Shown here one piece after another: positions 7,116-16,714 of a stretch of 64,000 nucleotides of DNA (position 1 is its first letter; every line of letters begins with the position of its first letter). The translations under genes and the position numbers were made by a program. The notes under the pieces are model-generated. The model ran no database searches and had not been told where the DNA came from. It saw only the letters and a program-made list of their open reading frames with translations. The stretch is from contig NZ_VWMY01000009.1 of the NCBI RefSeq assembly GCF_008905045.1, forward strand, positions 37,633 to 101,632. Direction: 5' to 3'. Origin of the DNA: Streptomyces albicerus (GTDB lineage: Bacteria > Actinomycetota > Actinomycetes > Streptomycetales > Streptomycetaceae).

Positions 7116-8714
7116 ATGTCGTCTCAGGATGTGGACGTACCGGGTGCGGTGACGACCGGCCTCGTGGTGCTGGACGGGTACAGCACCCGCGTCGCCGACG
7201 TCGTACGCCTCGCCGACGGGCTCGCGCGGCCCGTCCCCGGCACCGACGCGATGAAACGCGTCGAGGAATCCTGGGACGCGGCCCGGCTGATCGCCGCGAC
7301 CGGCCGCGTGTACGGCCGCTCCACCGGCGTCGGCGCCAACCGGAACGAGGATGTGCCGACCGAGGCGGCCGCCGAGCACGGTCTGCGCCTGCTGCGCAGT
7401 CACGCCGGCGCCATCGGCGAGGAACTGCCCGCCCGGCAGGTCCGGGCGATGCTCGCCGTCCGCGCGAACCAGCTCCTCGCGGGCGGGGCGGGCCTGCGGC
7501 CCACCGTCGTCACGGCGCTGTGCGAGGCGCTGGAGACCGGGGCGTACCCCGTCGTGAACGAGTTCGGCTCGGTCGGGACCGGGGACATCGCGGCGTTGTC
7601 GCAGGTGGGGCTGGCGCTGGCGGGCGAGCATCCGTGGCGAGGCGTGGGCGGTACGTCAGCGGGTGCGGGTGCGGGTACGAAGGGTGTGGGTGCGGGCGCT
7701 TCGGAGGGCTGGATCGCGGGTGCGGTGGAGGGTGTGGGCGCGCCCGAGCCCCAGCCGCTCGACAACAACGACGCCCTCGCGCTCATCAGCAGCAACGCCC
7801 TCACTCTCGGGCAGGCCGCGCTCGCGCTGCACGAGCTGCGGGGGCTCATCGGAGCCACGCAGGTCGTCGCCGCGCTGTCGCTGGTCGCGGTGGACGGGTC
7901 GCACGAGGCGTACGCGGCGCCCGTGCACGCCGCGCGTCCGCACCGCGGGTCGGCCGAAGTGGCCCGGCGGATGCGGGAGTTGGTCGGTGCGGCCGACCAT
8001 CCGACGCCGCCGCTCGGCCGGATCCAGGACCCGTACGGATTCCGCTGCCTGCCGCAGATCCACGGGCCGGCGCACGACGCGGCCGATGCCCTGGAAGAGG
8101 TCCTCGCCGTCGAGATCAACGCGGCCGCCGAGAACCCGCTGATCTGCCCCGAGGACATGGCCGCCTACCACCACGGCGGCTTCTACCAGGCCCAACTCGC
8201 CCTCGCTCTCGACCACTTCAGGCTTTCCCTCACCCAGGTGGCCCGCCTGTCGACCTCCCGCCTCTCCACCCTGAACGAACCCGCCTACACCCGTCTGCGC
8301 CCCTTCCTCGCCGACCACGAGCCCGCCTCCTCCGGCGTGATGATCCTGGAGTACGCCGCCGGAGCCGCCCTCGGCGATCTGCGGGCCTTCTCCGCGCCCG
8401 CCTCGCTCGGCCACGCTGTACTCTCCCGGGGCGTCGAGGAGCAGGCGAGCTTCGCGTCGCTCGCCGCCCGTCAGACACTGCGCGCGTGCGATGCGTACCG
8501 TCTCGTCGTCGGCTGCGAACTCGTCGCCGCCGTACGGGCGTTGCGCCAGCGCGGCCTGCGGCCGGACCCGGAGCTGCCGGTCGCGCGGGCGCTGGAGCTC
8601 GCCGAGTCGGTGCTCGACGCGGACCCGGCCGACCGGCCGCTCACGGACGACGTGACGGCGGCGGCCGCACTGCTCGACCGGTTCACGGACATCTGGAGGG
8701 GGAGCACGGCATGA
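7116..8714 (+). CDS. Histidine/phenylalanine ammonia-lyase family protein with atypical MIO site
   Basis: A 532-residue member of the HAL/PAL superfamily, which normally eliminates ammonia from histidine or aromatic amino acids through an MIO group made from an Ala-Ser-Gly triad. Family features are present: YGRSTGVGAN near residue 70, NEFGSVG near 148, NNDALALISSNAL, QDPYGFRCLPQIHGPA, and ENPLI. The catalytic loop reads GSVGTGDIAAL, so Gly-Thr-Gly (154-156) stands where A-S-G should be, one residue shorter than in HutH. A Gly/Ala/Ser-rich insertion (about residues 179-207) follows. The start has GAGAGGAG upstream. It overlaps the RpiR regulator by four bases (ATGA) and is divergent from the importer operon. 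Calling it true HutH is unsafe; the fold assignment is firm and the reaction is not. Confidence 0.85.
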   Translation: MSSQDVDVPGAVTTGLVVLDGYSTRVADVVRLADGLARPVPGTDAMKRVEESWDAARLIAATGRVYGRSTGVGANRNEDVPTEAAAEHGLRLLRSHAGAIGEELPARQVRAMLAVRANQLLAGGAGLRPTVVTALCEALETGAYPVVNEFGSVGTGDIAALSQVGLALAGEHPWRGVGGTSAGAGAGTKGVGAGASEGWIAGAVEGVGAPEPQPLDNNDALALISSNALTLGQAALALHELRGLIGATQVVAALSLVAVDGSHEAYAAPVHAARPHRGSAEVARRMRELVGAADHPTPPLGRIQDPYGFRCLPQIHGPAHDAADALEEVLAVEINAAAENPLICPEDMAAYHHGGFYQAQLALALDHFRLSLTQVARLSTSRLSTLNEPAYTRLRPFLADHEPASSGVMILEYAAGAALGDLRAFSAPASLGHAVLSRGVEEQASFASLAARQTLRACDAYRLVVGCELVAAVRALRQRGLRPDPELPVARALELAESVLDADPADRPLTDDVTAAAALLDRFTDIWRGSTA

Positions 8715-9667
8715 GCGTGGACGGGAGCAGGGACGTGAATACGGGCATGGACGTGAATACGGGCAGGGACGTGTTTACGGGCGAGGAATCGAACGGTGAC
8801 GGGAAGACGAGCGTGGACGGGAGTACGGGCGTGACCGACAGTCCTGCCGGGCGCCTGCAGGCGCTCTTCGAGGGGCACCGGCTGACCCCCACCCAGCGGC
8901 GCATCGCGCACAGCATGGTGCGGCGGGCCGCGGAGGTGCCGTTCCTGTCGAGCGTGGAGCTCGCCGAGCTCGCCGGTGTCAGCCAGCCGTCCGTCACCCG
9001 CTTCGCCGTGGCCCTCGGCTTCGACGGCTACCCGGCCCTGCGCAAGCATCTGCGCGAGGTCGCGCCGGCCGAACCCGCGGCGGACACGGGCTCGTACAAC
9101 GAGTACCAGCAGGCCGTCGAGGCCGAGATCGAGAACCTCCGCCATCTCGCCTCCGTGCTCGCGGATCCGCGCCCCGTGGAGCGGGCGGGGCGGCTGCTCG
9201 CCGCCTCGCGGCCGCTGCCGGTGCTCGGACTGCGGGCGGCCGCGTCTCAGGCGTACGGGTTCGCGTACTTCGCCGCCAAGGTCCATCCGGACGTACGGCT
9301 GCTGCACGAGGGCGGGACGATGGTCCACGACCGGATCGACGCGGCCGTGCGGGCCGGGGCCAGCACCTTGCTGTGCTTCGCGCTGCCCCGGCATCCGCGG
9401 GAGGTCGTGGACACGCTGGCATACGCGAAGGAGGCCGGGCTGACCGTCGTCACGGTCGCGGACTCGGCGTTCGCACCGGTGGCGAAGGTGTCGGACCTGC
9501 TGTTGCCGGCAGCCGTCGGGACCGGGCTCGCCTTCGACACGGCCTGTGCGCCGATGCTGCTCGGGCGGGTGCTGCTGGAGGCGATGTGCGACGGGCTGCC
9601 GGATGCGCAGGCGCGGCTGGAGGAGTTCGATGCGCGGGCCGCTGCGCGCGGGCTGTTCGTCGAGTAA
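8711..9667 (+). CDS. RpiR-family transcriptional regulator (HTH + SIS)
   Basis: A 318-residue regulator. Residues about 45-115 form the RpiR helix-turn-helix (LTPTQRRIAHSMV, then SVELAELAGVSQPSVTRFA). Residues about 155-285 form a SIS domain of the kind that binds phosphosugars or other small ligands (VLGLRAAASQAYGFAYF, FALPRHPREVVDTLAYA). Its ATG overlaps the lyase stop (ATGA), so the two are co-translated and the regulator probably controls the lyase or neighbouring transport. The first 40 residues are encoded by an 18-base minisatellite (three copies, 8732-8785) and look unstructured. A GTG near residue 41 is an alternative start. Confidence 0.9.
   Translation: MSVDGSRDVNTGMDVNTGRDVFTGEESNGDGKTSVDGSTGVTDSPAGRLQALFEGHRLTPTQRRIAHSMVRRAAEVPFLSSVELAELAGVSQPSVTRFAVALGFDGYPALRKHLREVAPAEPAADTGSYNEYQQAVEAEIENLRHLASVLADPRPVERAGRLLAASRPLPVLGLRAAASQAYGFAYFAAKVHPDVRLLHEGGTMVHDRIDAAVRAGASTLLCFALPRHPREVVDTLAYAKEAGLTVVTVADSAFAPVAKVSDLLLPAAVGTGLAFDTACAPMLLGRVLLEAMCDGLPDAQARLEEFDARAAARGLFVE
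8732..8785 (+). repeat. 18-base tandem repeat inside the RpiR gene
   Basis: Three in-frame copies of an 18-base unit beginning gacgtg and continuing aatacgggc (tttacgggc in the last copy). They encode DVNTGM, DVNTGR and DVFTGE at the N-terminus of the RpiR regulator. Such a repeat can change copy number by slippage without breaking the frame. Confidence 0.8.
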
Positions 9668-9804
9668 CGGTCGGTCGGGGAGCCGAGGAGCCGAGTAACA
9701 GTCTGTCTAGTAACGGTCTGGGGTCGCTCTAAGACTCGTCTCACCTTTGCTCGCTAACCTGCATGCCCAAAAGATGCGTCGGCGAGTCTGTGAGGAGGCG
9801 GAAC

Positions 9805-10389
9805 GTGACGCGCGGAGGGCAGGGACTGGCTCGGGTGGCCGTCGTAGTGCGGGCCGGGGCGGCACCGTTGTGGTGGCTCGGAGTGATCTCGGCGGGTGTC
9901 GGGATGCTCGTGCCGGGGGTTACCGGGCGGCGGATCGGGGTGCTGGCCGGGGCCGCGCTCCTTCTGATCACGGTGGCCGTGGTGGTCCTGGTGCGGCGGA
10001 AGCGGTACGCGGAGCTTGTCCGTGGCGCGGCCCGGGCCGGAAAGCACGATGTGCTCCAGGACCGGGCGGTGACGGTACGGAACTGGCGGCGGGGGCATCG
10101 GTGGTGGTTGCTGCTCGCGTTCGTGGCCGCGCTGGGGTCCGCGTTCGCCGTGCCGGCGGCCGGGGGGATGCTCCTTGCGGGCGTCGGAGTCGGGCTTCGT
10201 CTCAAGGCGGTCTGGATCGGGCGGCTCGAGCGGGCGGCCGAGTCGCTCGTGTGGGTCCGTGTCGACTGGCTCGGCCGCGGGGCGGGTGTTCCGGCGGGCA
10301 AGCGGGTCAAGGCCTACCGGTCCACGGGTATCGCGGCGGGCGACGCCGCGCCTGGTGGGGCGCGGCGTCGGGGGGACGTGCTGGTGTAG
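9805..10389 (+). CDS. Membrane protein of unknown function
   Basis: About 194 residues with four hydrophobic segments (two near residues 20-65, two near 105-145) separated by basic loops. The GTG start at 9805 follows GAGGAGG at a 6-base distance and beats the in-frame ATG at 9763. I do not recognise a family; it resembles small conserved Streptomyces membrane proteins. It follows the RpiR gene by 137 bases on the same strand. Confidence 0.7.
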   Translation: MTRGGQGLARVAVVVRAGAAPLWWLGVISAGVGMLVPGVTGRRIGVLAGAALLLITVAVVVLVRRKRYAELVRGAARAGKHDVLQDRAVTVRNWRRGHRWWLLLAFVAALGSAFAVPAAGGMLLAGVGVGLRLKAVWIGRLERAAESLVWVRVDWLGRGAGVPAGKRVKAYRSTGIAAGDAAPGGARRRGDVLV

Positions 10390-10531
10390 TGGGCGGGTGC
10401 GGGTTGTGGGTGGTTGTCTTTCCCGCCCGCACCGCCCGTAAGGCGCATCTTGGACCGTGCGGGTTTCCCGTGGGGGTTCCCGCCGTTGGCGGCTGCGGGT
10501 GGGGGATCAGACCTCCTGGTCCGCCTCGAAT

Positions 10532-10564
10532 TTTCTTCAGGTGGTGCATTTCTTCAGGTGGTGC
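10532..10564 (+). repeat. Direct repeat of a 16-base unit
   Basis: Two exact copies of tttcttcaggtggtgc at 10532-10547 and 10549-10564, just downstream of the stop of the leftward permease gene. It is AT-richer than the surroundings. No function is evident. Confidence 0.6.
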
Positions 10565-10588
10565 CTGGCCTTTCGAGACTCTGTCGTC

Positions 10589-11953
10589 TCAGTCCTCGTG
10601 CTGTACCCGGAGCACCAGCTTGTTGACCGCCCACAGGCCGACGCCGATGGCGAGGAGCACTGCCGCGCGGATGTAGACGTCCGCCGGGCGGTCGGCCAAC
10701 GGGCTGGCGAGGATCAGGGCCGTCACCGCGCCGAGCACCGGGAGCGCGGTCGGCGTACGGAAGTGCTCGTGGTCGACGGGGTCGCGGCGGAGTACCAGGA
10801 CCGTGACGTTGACCACGGCGAACACGCACAGCAGCAGGAACGCCGTGGTGTCGCCCAGGCCCTCGATCTCGCCCGTGGAGACCAGGCCGATCGCGAGGAC
10901 CGTCACGAAGATGATCCCGACCACGGGTGTGCGGCGGCGGCGCAGGACGCGGCCCATACCGCGCGGCAGGATGCGTTCGTTGGCCATGCCGTAGCAGAGG
11001 CGCGAGGCCATCATGATGTTGATCAGCGCGGAGTTGGTGACGGCGAACAGGGCGATGAGCGCGAAGAGTTTGTGCGGGAAGTCGACGCCGCCGGCCTTCA
11101 CGACCTCGAGGAGCGGGCCGCTCGAACCCTCCAGCACCTTGTAGTCCACGAGGAGTGACGAGACCAGCGCCACGAGCACGTAGATCGTGCCCGTCACCGC
11201 CACGCCGATGAAGATCGCCCGCGGGAAGGTGCGGACGGGATCCTTCGTCTCCTCGGCCATGTTCACCGAGTCCTCGAAGCCCACGAACGCGAAGAAGCCC
11301 AGTGCCGTCGCGCCCAACACCCCGGTGATCAGGGCGTATCCGGTGCCGCTCGCCTCGAACTCGCCCAGCCTGGACGGCTCCCCGTCGCCCGTCAGCACCG
11401 CGTACGCGCCGATCGCGAGGATGATCAGCAGACCCGTCAGCTCGACCAGCGTCAGGATCACGTTCGTCTTCACGGACTCCGACACGCCCCGCAGGTTCAG
11501 CGACGCGAGGGCGAGGATGAAGCAGATCGCGATGAGCGTGGGCGGCAGCGCGTCGCCCGTCAACTCGGCCAGATAGTCGCCGCTGAACGCGCGGGCCGCC
11601 GCGCTCGCGGACGACAGGCCCGAGCACATCACCATGAACGCGATGATGAAGGTGAGGAAGGGGACCTTGAACGCCTTCTGCGTGTAGAGGGCCGCTCCGG
11701 CCGCCTGTGGATACTTGCCGACGAGTTCGACGTACGACGCCGCCGTCAGGATCGCCACGACGAAGCCGATGACGAAGGGCAGCCACAGCGCCCCGCCGAC
11801 CTTCCCGGCGACGCTGCCGGTGGTGGCGTAGATGCCGGTCCCGAGAATGTCGCCGATCACGAAGAGGATCAGCAGCTTGGGGCCGATGGCCCGCTTGAGC
11901 CCCGGTTCCTCGGCGGGTGCCGGGGTGCCTGCGGTGGTTTCGGTGGTGGACAA
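10589..11953 (-). CDS. APC-family amino-acid permease
   Basis: A 454-residue transporter with about 12 membrane segments. The first segment carries the APC-type helix break (IGDILGTGIYATTG), and GFFAFVGFEDSVNMAEETKDP is the conserved region of this superfamily. The start is a TTG with GGGGAGG five to six bases upstream. It lies 116 bases after the PLP decarboxylase gene on the same strand, so an import-then-decarboxylate pairing or an amino acid/amine exchanger is plausible. The substrate is not readable from sequence. Confidence 0.9.
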   Translation of the reverse strand: MSTTETTAGTPAPAEEPGLKRAIGPKLLILFVIGDILGTGIYATTGSVAGKVGGALWLPFVIGFVVAILTAASYVELVGKYPQAAGAALYTQKAFKVPFLTFIIAFMVMCSGLSSASAAARAFSGDYLAELTGDALPPTLIAICFILALASLNLRGVSESVKTNVILTLVELTGLLIILAIGAYAVLTGDGEPSRLGEFEASGTGYALITGVLGATALGFFAFVGFEDSVNMAEETKDPVRTFPRAIFIGVAVTGTIYVLVALVSSLLVDYKVLEGSSGPLLEVVKAGGVDFPHKLFALIALFAVTNSALINIMMASRLCYGMANERILPRGMGRVLRRRRTPVVGIIFVTVLAIGLVSTGEIEGLGDTTAFLLLCVFAVVNVTVLVLRRDPVDHEHFRTPTALPVLGAVTALILASPLADRPADVYIRAAVLLAIGVGLWAVNKLVLRVQHED

Positions 11954-12069
11954 GAGAACCTCCCCCGATCGGTGATCCGTCCGGGGGAGTTCTTCCCGAT
12001 GGTGCGCCGGGGATGCCTGTGCGGCCGCGTCTCAGAGCTTCATCAGAGCTTCACCCCGGCGCGGGCCCG

Positions 12070-13473
12070 TCAGAACGTGTCCGTCAACGCCCCCGCGTGC
12101 GCCCCTCCCGACTCCGCCACGATCTCGTCGAGCGTCTGCGGCGTCCGGACCACGGCGAACCGCACCCCGCCCGCCCCGTCCGGACCGAACCCGTAGATCC
12201 CGGGCCGCGCGAGCGAGTTGTACGTGTAGTGGTGCGCGAAGTAGTACGCCCCCGTGTCCAACGCGGCCGCGTAGTCGCCCTGTTCGAGCAGCGGCATCGA
12301 CCGCCCCTCCGCCAGCAGGTCACCCGCGAAGCACGCCGGACCCGCCACGTCCTGCACCACGTCGGGTCCCGTCTTCGGCCGCCCCTTCGTGTCGTACGCG
12401 GCCACCCGCAGCGGCCAGGACACCGGCGCGTACACCGTACGGGCCGCCACCTGCACTCCCGCGTGCGTCACCGCGATCGCCCGCCCGCCGGCCGACTTCG
12501 CGTACTCGACCCGTGCCAACACCACCCCGTGCTTGGCGAGCAGCGACCGGCCGAACTCCGTGACCAGCCCGTACCGCCCGTCGAAGAGCCCCGGCACGGT
12601 CGCCGCCAGCAGTCGCGCGTACTCCGCGTGCGTGGGGGTCTCGGTGTCCGACCCGAAGTTCACCGGCAGCCCGCCGCCGATGTCGAGCGTGTCGATCTGC
12701 CGCCGCCCGGCGCGTTCGTTGATCTCCTCCGCGATCCCGTACGTCTCGGCCACCCCGCGTGCCATCAGTTCGAGCGGCATCCCCTGCGAACCGGAGTGCG
12801 CGTGCAGCCGGGTCAGCCACGGCCGGTCCAGATACGCCCGTACGACCCACTCGCGCGCCCCCTCGTCCCGCAGCGCGACCCCGAACTTCGAGGTTGCCGT
12901 CGCCGTCGACAGCGCGCTGATCGAACCCCCGCCGACCTGCGGATTCACTCGGATCCCCAGAGGTGAGCGGGTCGACGCCGAGCGCACGAGCCCGTCGATG
13001 CGGTCCAGCTCCTGCGGGTTGTCGGCGTTGACCGCGATGCCCAGCGCGAGCGCCTCCCGCAGCTCGGCCGGGGTCTTGGCGGGTGAGTCGAGGACCGTGC
13101 GGGCCGGGGGCACCCCGGCCGCCCGGGCGAGAGCCAGCTCGCCCGGGCTCGCGACCTCGGCGCCTATGCCCTCCCGGTGCAGCAGCCGCAGCACCGGCAC
13201 CAGCGGGGTCGCCTTCACCGCGAACGCGTGCAGCACGGGCGTGCCCGGCGCCACCACCGTGTCGAAGGCCGCCCGCAGGGCCGCCGCCGAGGCCCGGATG
13301 CCGGTGATGTCGAGGAGTCCGATGATGGGGGTGGCGGGGCCGACGAGCCCCTGTTCCACGGCCGCGCGGACGGCCTCGTCCCGCCGCGCGCCCCCGTCCG
13401 GAACCCTGATGGGAGCCCCGTCCGGTTCTTCACCCGTCGTGTCCGCGTCGCCTGTGCCTGTGTATGCCGCCAT
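12070..13473 (-). CDS. Fold-type III PLP-dependent decarboxylase (LysA/ODC-like)
   Basis: A 467-residue alanine-racemase-fold decarboxylase related to diaminopimelate and ornithine/arginine decarboxylases. The PLP lysine lies in HAFAVKATPL (K87). Other landmarks are HAHSGSQG, the phosphate-binding IGGGLPV, EFGRS, CFAGDLLAEG (equivalent of the catalytic Cys-x-x-x-Asp element) and GAYYFAHHYTYN near the C-terminus. It differs enough from housekeeping LysA that a catabolic or specialised substrate is likely. The start ATG at 13473 has only a weak ribosome site. It heads a leftward pair with the APC permease and diverges from hutU. Confidence 0.87.
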   Translation of the reverse strand: MAAYTGTGDADTTGEEPDGAPIRVPDGGARRDEAVRAAVEQGLVGPATPIIGLLDITGIRASAAALRAAFDTVVAPGTPVLHAFAVKATPLVPVLRLLHREGIGAEVASPGELALARAAGVPPARTVLDSPAKTPAELREALALGIAVNADNPQELDRIDGLVRSASTRSPLGIRVNPQVGGGSISALSTATATSKFGVALRDEGAREWVVRAYLDRPWLTRLHAHSGSQGMPLELMARGVAETYGIAEEINERAGRRQIDTLDIGGGLPVNFGSDTETPTHAEYARLLAATVPGLFDGRYGLVTEFGRSLLAKHGVVLARVEYAKSAGGRAIAVTHAGVQVAARTVYAPVSWPLRVAAYDTKGRPKTGPDVVQDVAGPACFAGDLLAEGRSMPLLEQGDYAAALDTGAYYFAHHYTYNSLARPGIYGFGPDGAGGVRFAVVRTPQTLDEIVAESGGAHAGALTDTF

Positions 13474-13521
13474 ACATCCAGCCAAACACCCGCGCCGGGC
13501 CCGCGCTGGCGCAAGAATGTA

Positions 13522-13557
13522 TTGACTAGTTCTATTCAGGCAGCCAGGATGTGAATA
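13522..13557 (+). promoter_or_regulatory. Probable hutU promoter with overlapping inverted repeat
   Basis: TTGACT (13522-13527), a 17-base spacer, then CAGGAT (13545-13550) fit a vegetative promoter for hutU. An inverted repeat TATTCA...TGAATA (13533-13538 and 13552-13557) brackets the -10 region and is well placed as an operator. This is inference from sequence only. Confidence 0.45.
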
Positions 13558-13613
13558 TCAGCTGCATGACCGGCACCGTCCCGGAGTACTCACCAGTCGC
13601 CAGGAGGCAGACC

Positions 13614-15272
<1,659 letters not shown>

Positions 15273-15417
15273 GCCTGCCGTCCGGTGGGGAGCGGGATTC
15301 TTCCCCCACCCCACCCCTTCCCGCTGCATCAGACATGCGGCTGCCGCCGCGTGGCAGGGGCGCTGCCCCTGGGCCCCGCCGGGGGCAGCGCCCCCAGGCC
15401 TCCGATCGGCCTGAACG

Positions 15418-15446
15418 GCCTCGTCCTCAAGCGCCGGACGGGCTGG
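15418..15446 (-). repeat. Dispersed intergenic repeat, family II, next to a GC hairpin
   Basis: A reverse-orientation copy of the element at 5-26 (ggcctcgtcc ... cggacgggctg). It is preceded at 15357-15393 by a GC-rich inverted repeat, ggggcgctgcccc facing ggggcagcgcccc. The composite fills the gap between hutU and the amidohydrolase. It lies in an open frame but is not credible as protein. Confidence 0.6.
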
Positions 15447-15448
15447 AA

Positions 15449-16714
15449 ATGCCTGGACCGGGCTCGAAGGCTCAGCCACGTTCAGAGTCTCCCTCCTTTC
15501 ATGAGATGTGGCGGCAGTTGGAGCCCATCGGGCGGCACCCCGACTCCGGCGGTTATCGGCGGTTCGCCTGGACCGGGGCCGATGCCGAGTGTCGGGCCTG
15601 GTTCGAGGAGCAGGCCCGGGCGCGCGGGCTGGCGTACGAGGTGGACCGGAACGGGAACCAGTGGGCCTGGCTCGGGGACCCCACCGCCGGGGATGCCGTG
15701 GTCACCGGGTCCCATCTCGACTCGGTGCCCGATGGCGGCGCCTTCGACGGTCCCCTCGGCGTCGTGTCCTCCTTCGCCGCGCTGGATGAACTGCGGAGCA
15801 GGAACGTGCAGTTCGGCAAGCCCCTCGCCATCGTGAACTTCGGTGACGAGGAAGGTGCCCGCTTCGGGCTGGCCTGTGTGGGGTCGCGGCTCGCGGCCGG
15901 GGAGCTCACCGTGGAGCAGGCGCATCGGCTCAGGGACGCCGACGGGGTCAGCCTGCCGGAGGCGATGGAGGCCGCCGGGTTCGACCCGGACGCCATCGGG
16001 GCGGACCCGGAGCGCCTGGCCCGTATCGGCGCGTTCGTCGAGCTGCATGTCGAGCAGGGGCGTGCCCTCGATCTGTCCGGCGACCGGGTCGGCATCGCCA
16101 GTGCCATCTGGCCGCACGGGCGGTGGCGGTTCGACTTCCGGGGTGAGGCCAACCACGCGGGGACCACTCGGCTCGTGGACCGCCGCGACCCCATGCTGTC
16201 GTACGCGCAGACCGTGCTCGCGGCCCGGCGGGAGGCGCAGCTCGCGGGGGCCGTGGCCACCTTCGGCAAGATCTCGGTCGAGCCGAACGGTGTGAACGCC
16301 ATCCCCTCCCTCGTACGCGGCTGGCTCGACTCCCGTGCCGCCGACCAGGCGACCCTCGACACGGTGGTCTCCGGCATCGAGAAGGCGGCCCGCGAGTACG
16401 CCGACGCGCACGGCATCCAACTGGACGTCGTCCGCGAGTCGTTCACCCCTGTCGTCGAGTTCGAGCACGCCCTGCGGGACGAGATCGCCGGCATCCTGGG
16501 CAGGGAGAAGGAGGCCGGTCTGACGGTCCCCGTTCTGGGTACCGGGGCGGGACACGACGCCGGGATCCTGTCCGGCTCGATTCCCACCGCCATGCTGTTC
16601 GTACGCAACCCCACGGGCGTCTCGCACTCGCCGGCCGAGTACGCCGCCGAGGACGACTGCGTGGCCGGGGTGACCGCACTCGCCGACGTACTGGAAGGGC
16701 TGGCCCGCAAGTGA
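15449..16714 (+). CDS. M20-family amidohydrolase (allantoate amidohydrolase/N-carbamoylase type)
   Basis: About 421 residues of the zinc hydantoinase/carbamoylase subfamily of M20. The dinuclear metal site is visible: SHLDSVPDGGAFDGPLGV (His and bridging Asp), NFGDEEGARFG (Glu pair), ELHVEQG, and the late GTGAGHDAGIL. It is normally annotated as allantoate amidohydrolase. Sitting between hutU and hutF, it may hydrolyse N-formylglutamate and so stand in for the missing hutG; this is inference from position. The start is uncertain: the frame is open through an upstream dispersed repeat, so I took the ATG at 15449, and 15506 is possible. It ends in a GTGA overlap with hutF. Confidence 0.88.
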   Translation: MPGPGSKAQPRSESPSFHEMWRQLEPIGRHPDSGGYRRFAWTGADAECRAWFEEQARARGLAYEVDRNGNQWAWLGDPTAGDAVVTGSHLDSVPDGGAFDGPLGVVSSFAALDELRSRNVQFGKPLAIVNFGDEEGARFGLACVGSRLAAGELTVEQAHRLRDADGVSLPEAMEAAGFDPDAIGADPERLARIGAFVELHVEQGRALDLSGDRVGIASAIWPHGRWRFDFRGEANHAGTTRLVDRRDPMLSYAQTVLAARREAQLAGAVATFGKISVEPNGVNAIPSLVRGWLDSRAADQATLDTVVSGIEKAAREYADAHGIQLDVVRESFTPVVEFEHALRDEIAGILGREKEAGLTVPVLGTGAGHDAGILSGSIPTAMLFVRNPTGVSHSPAEYAAEDDCVAGVTALADVLEGLARK

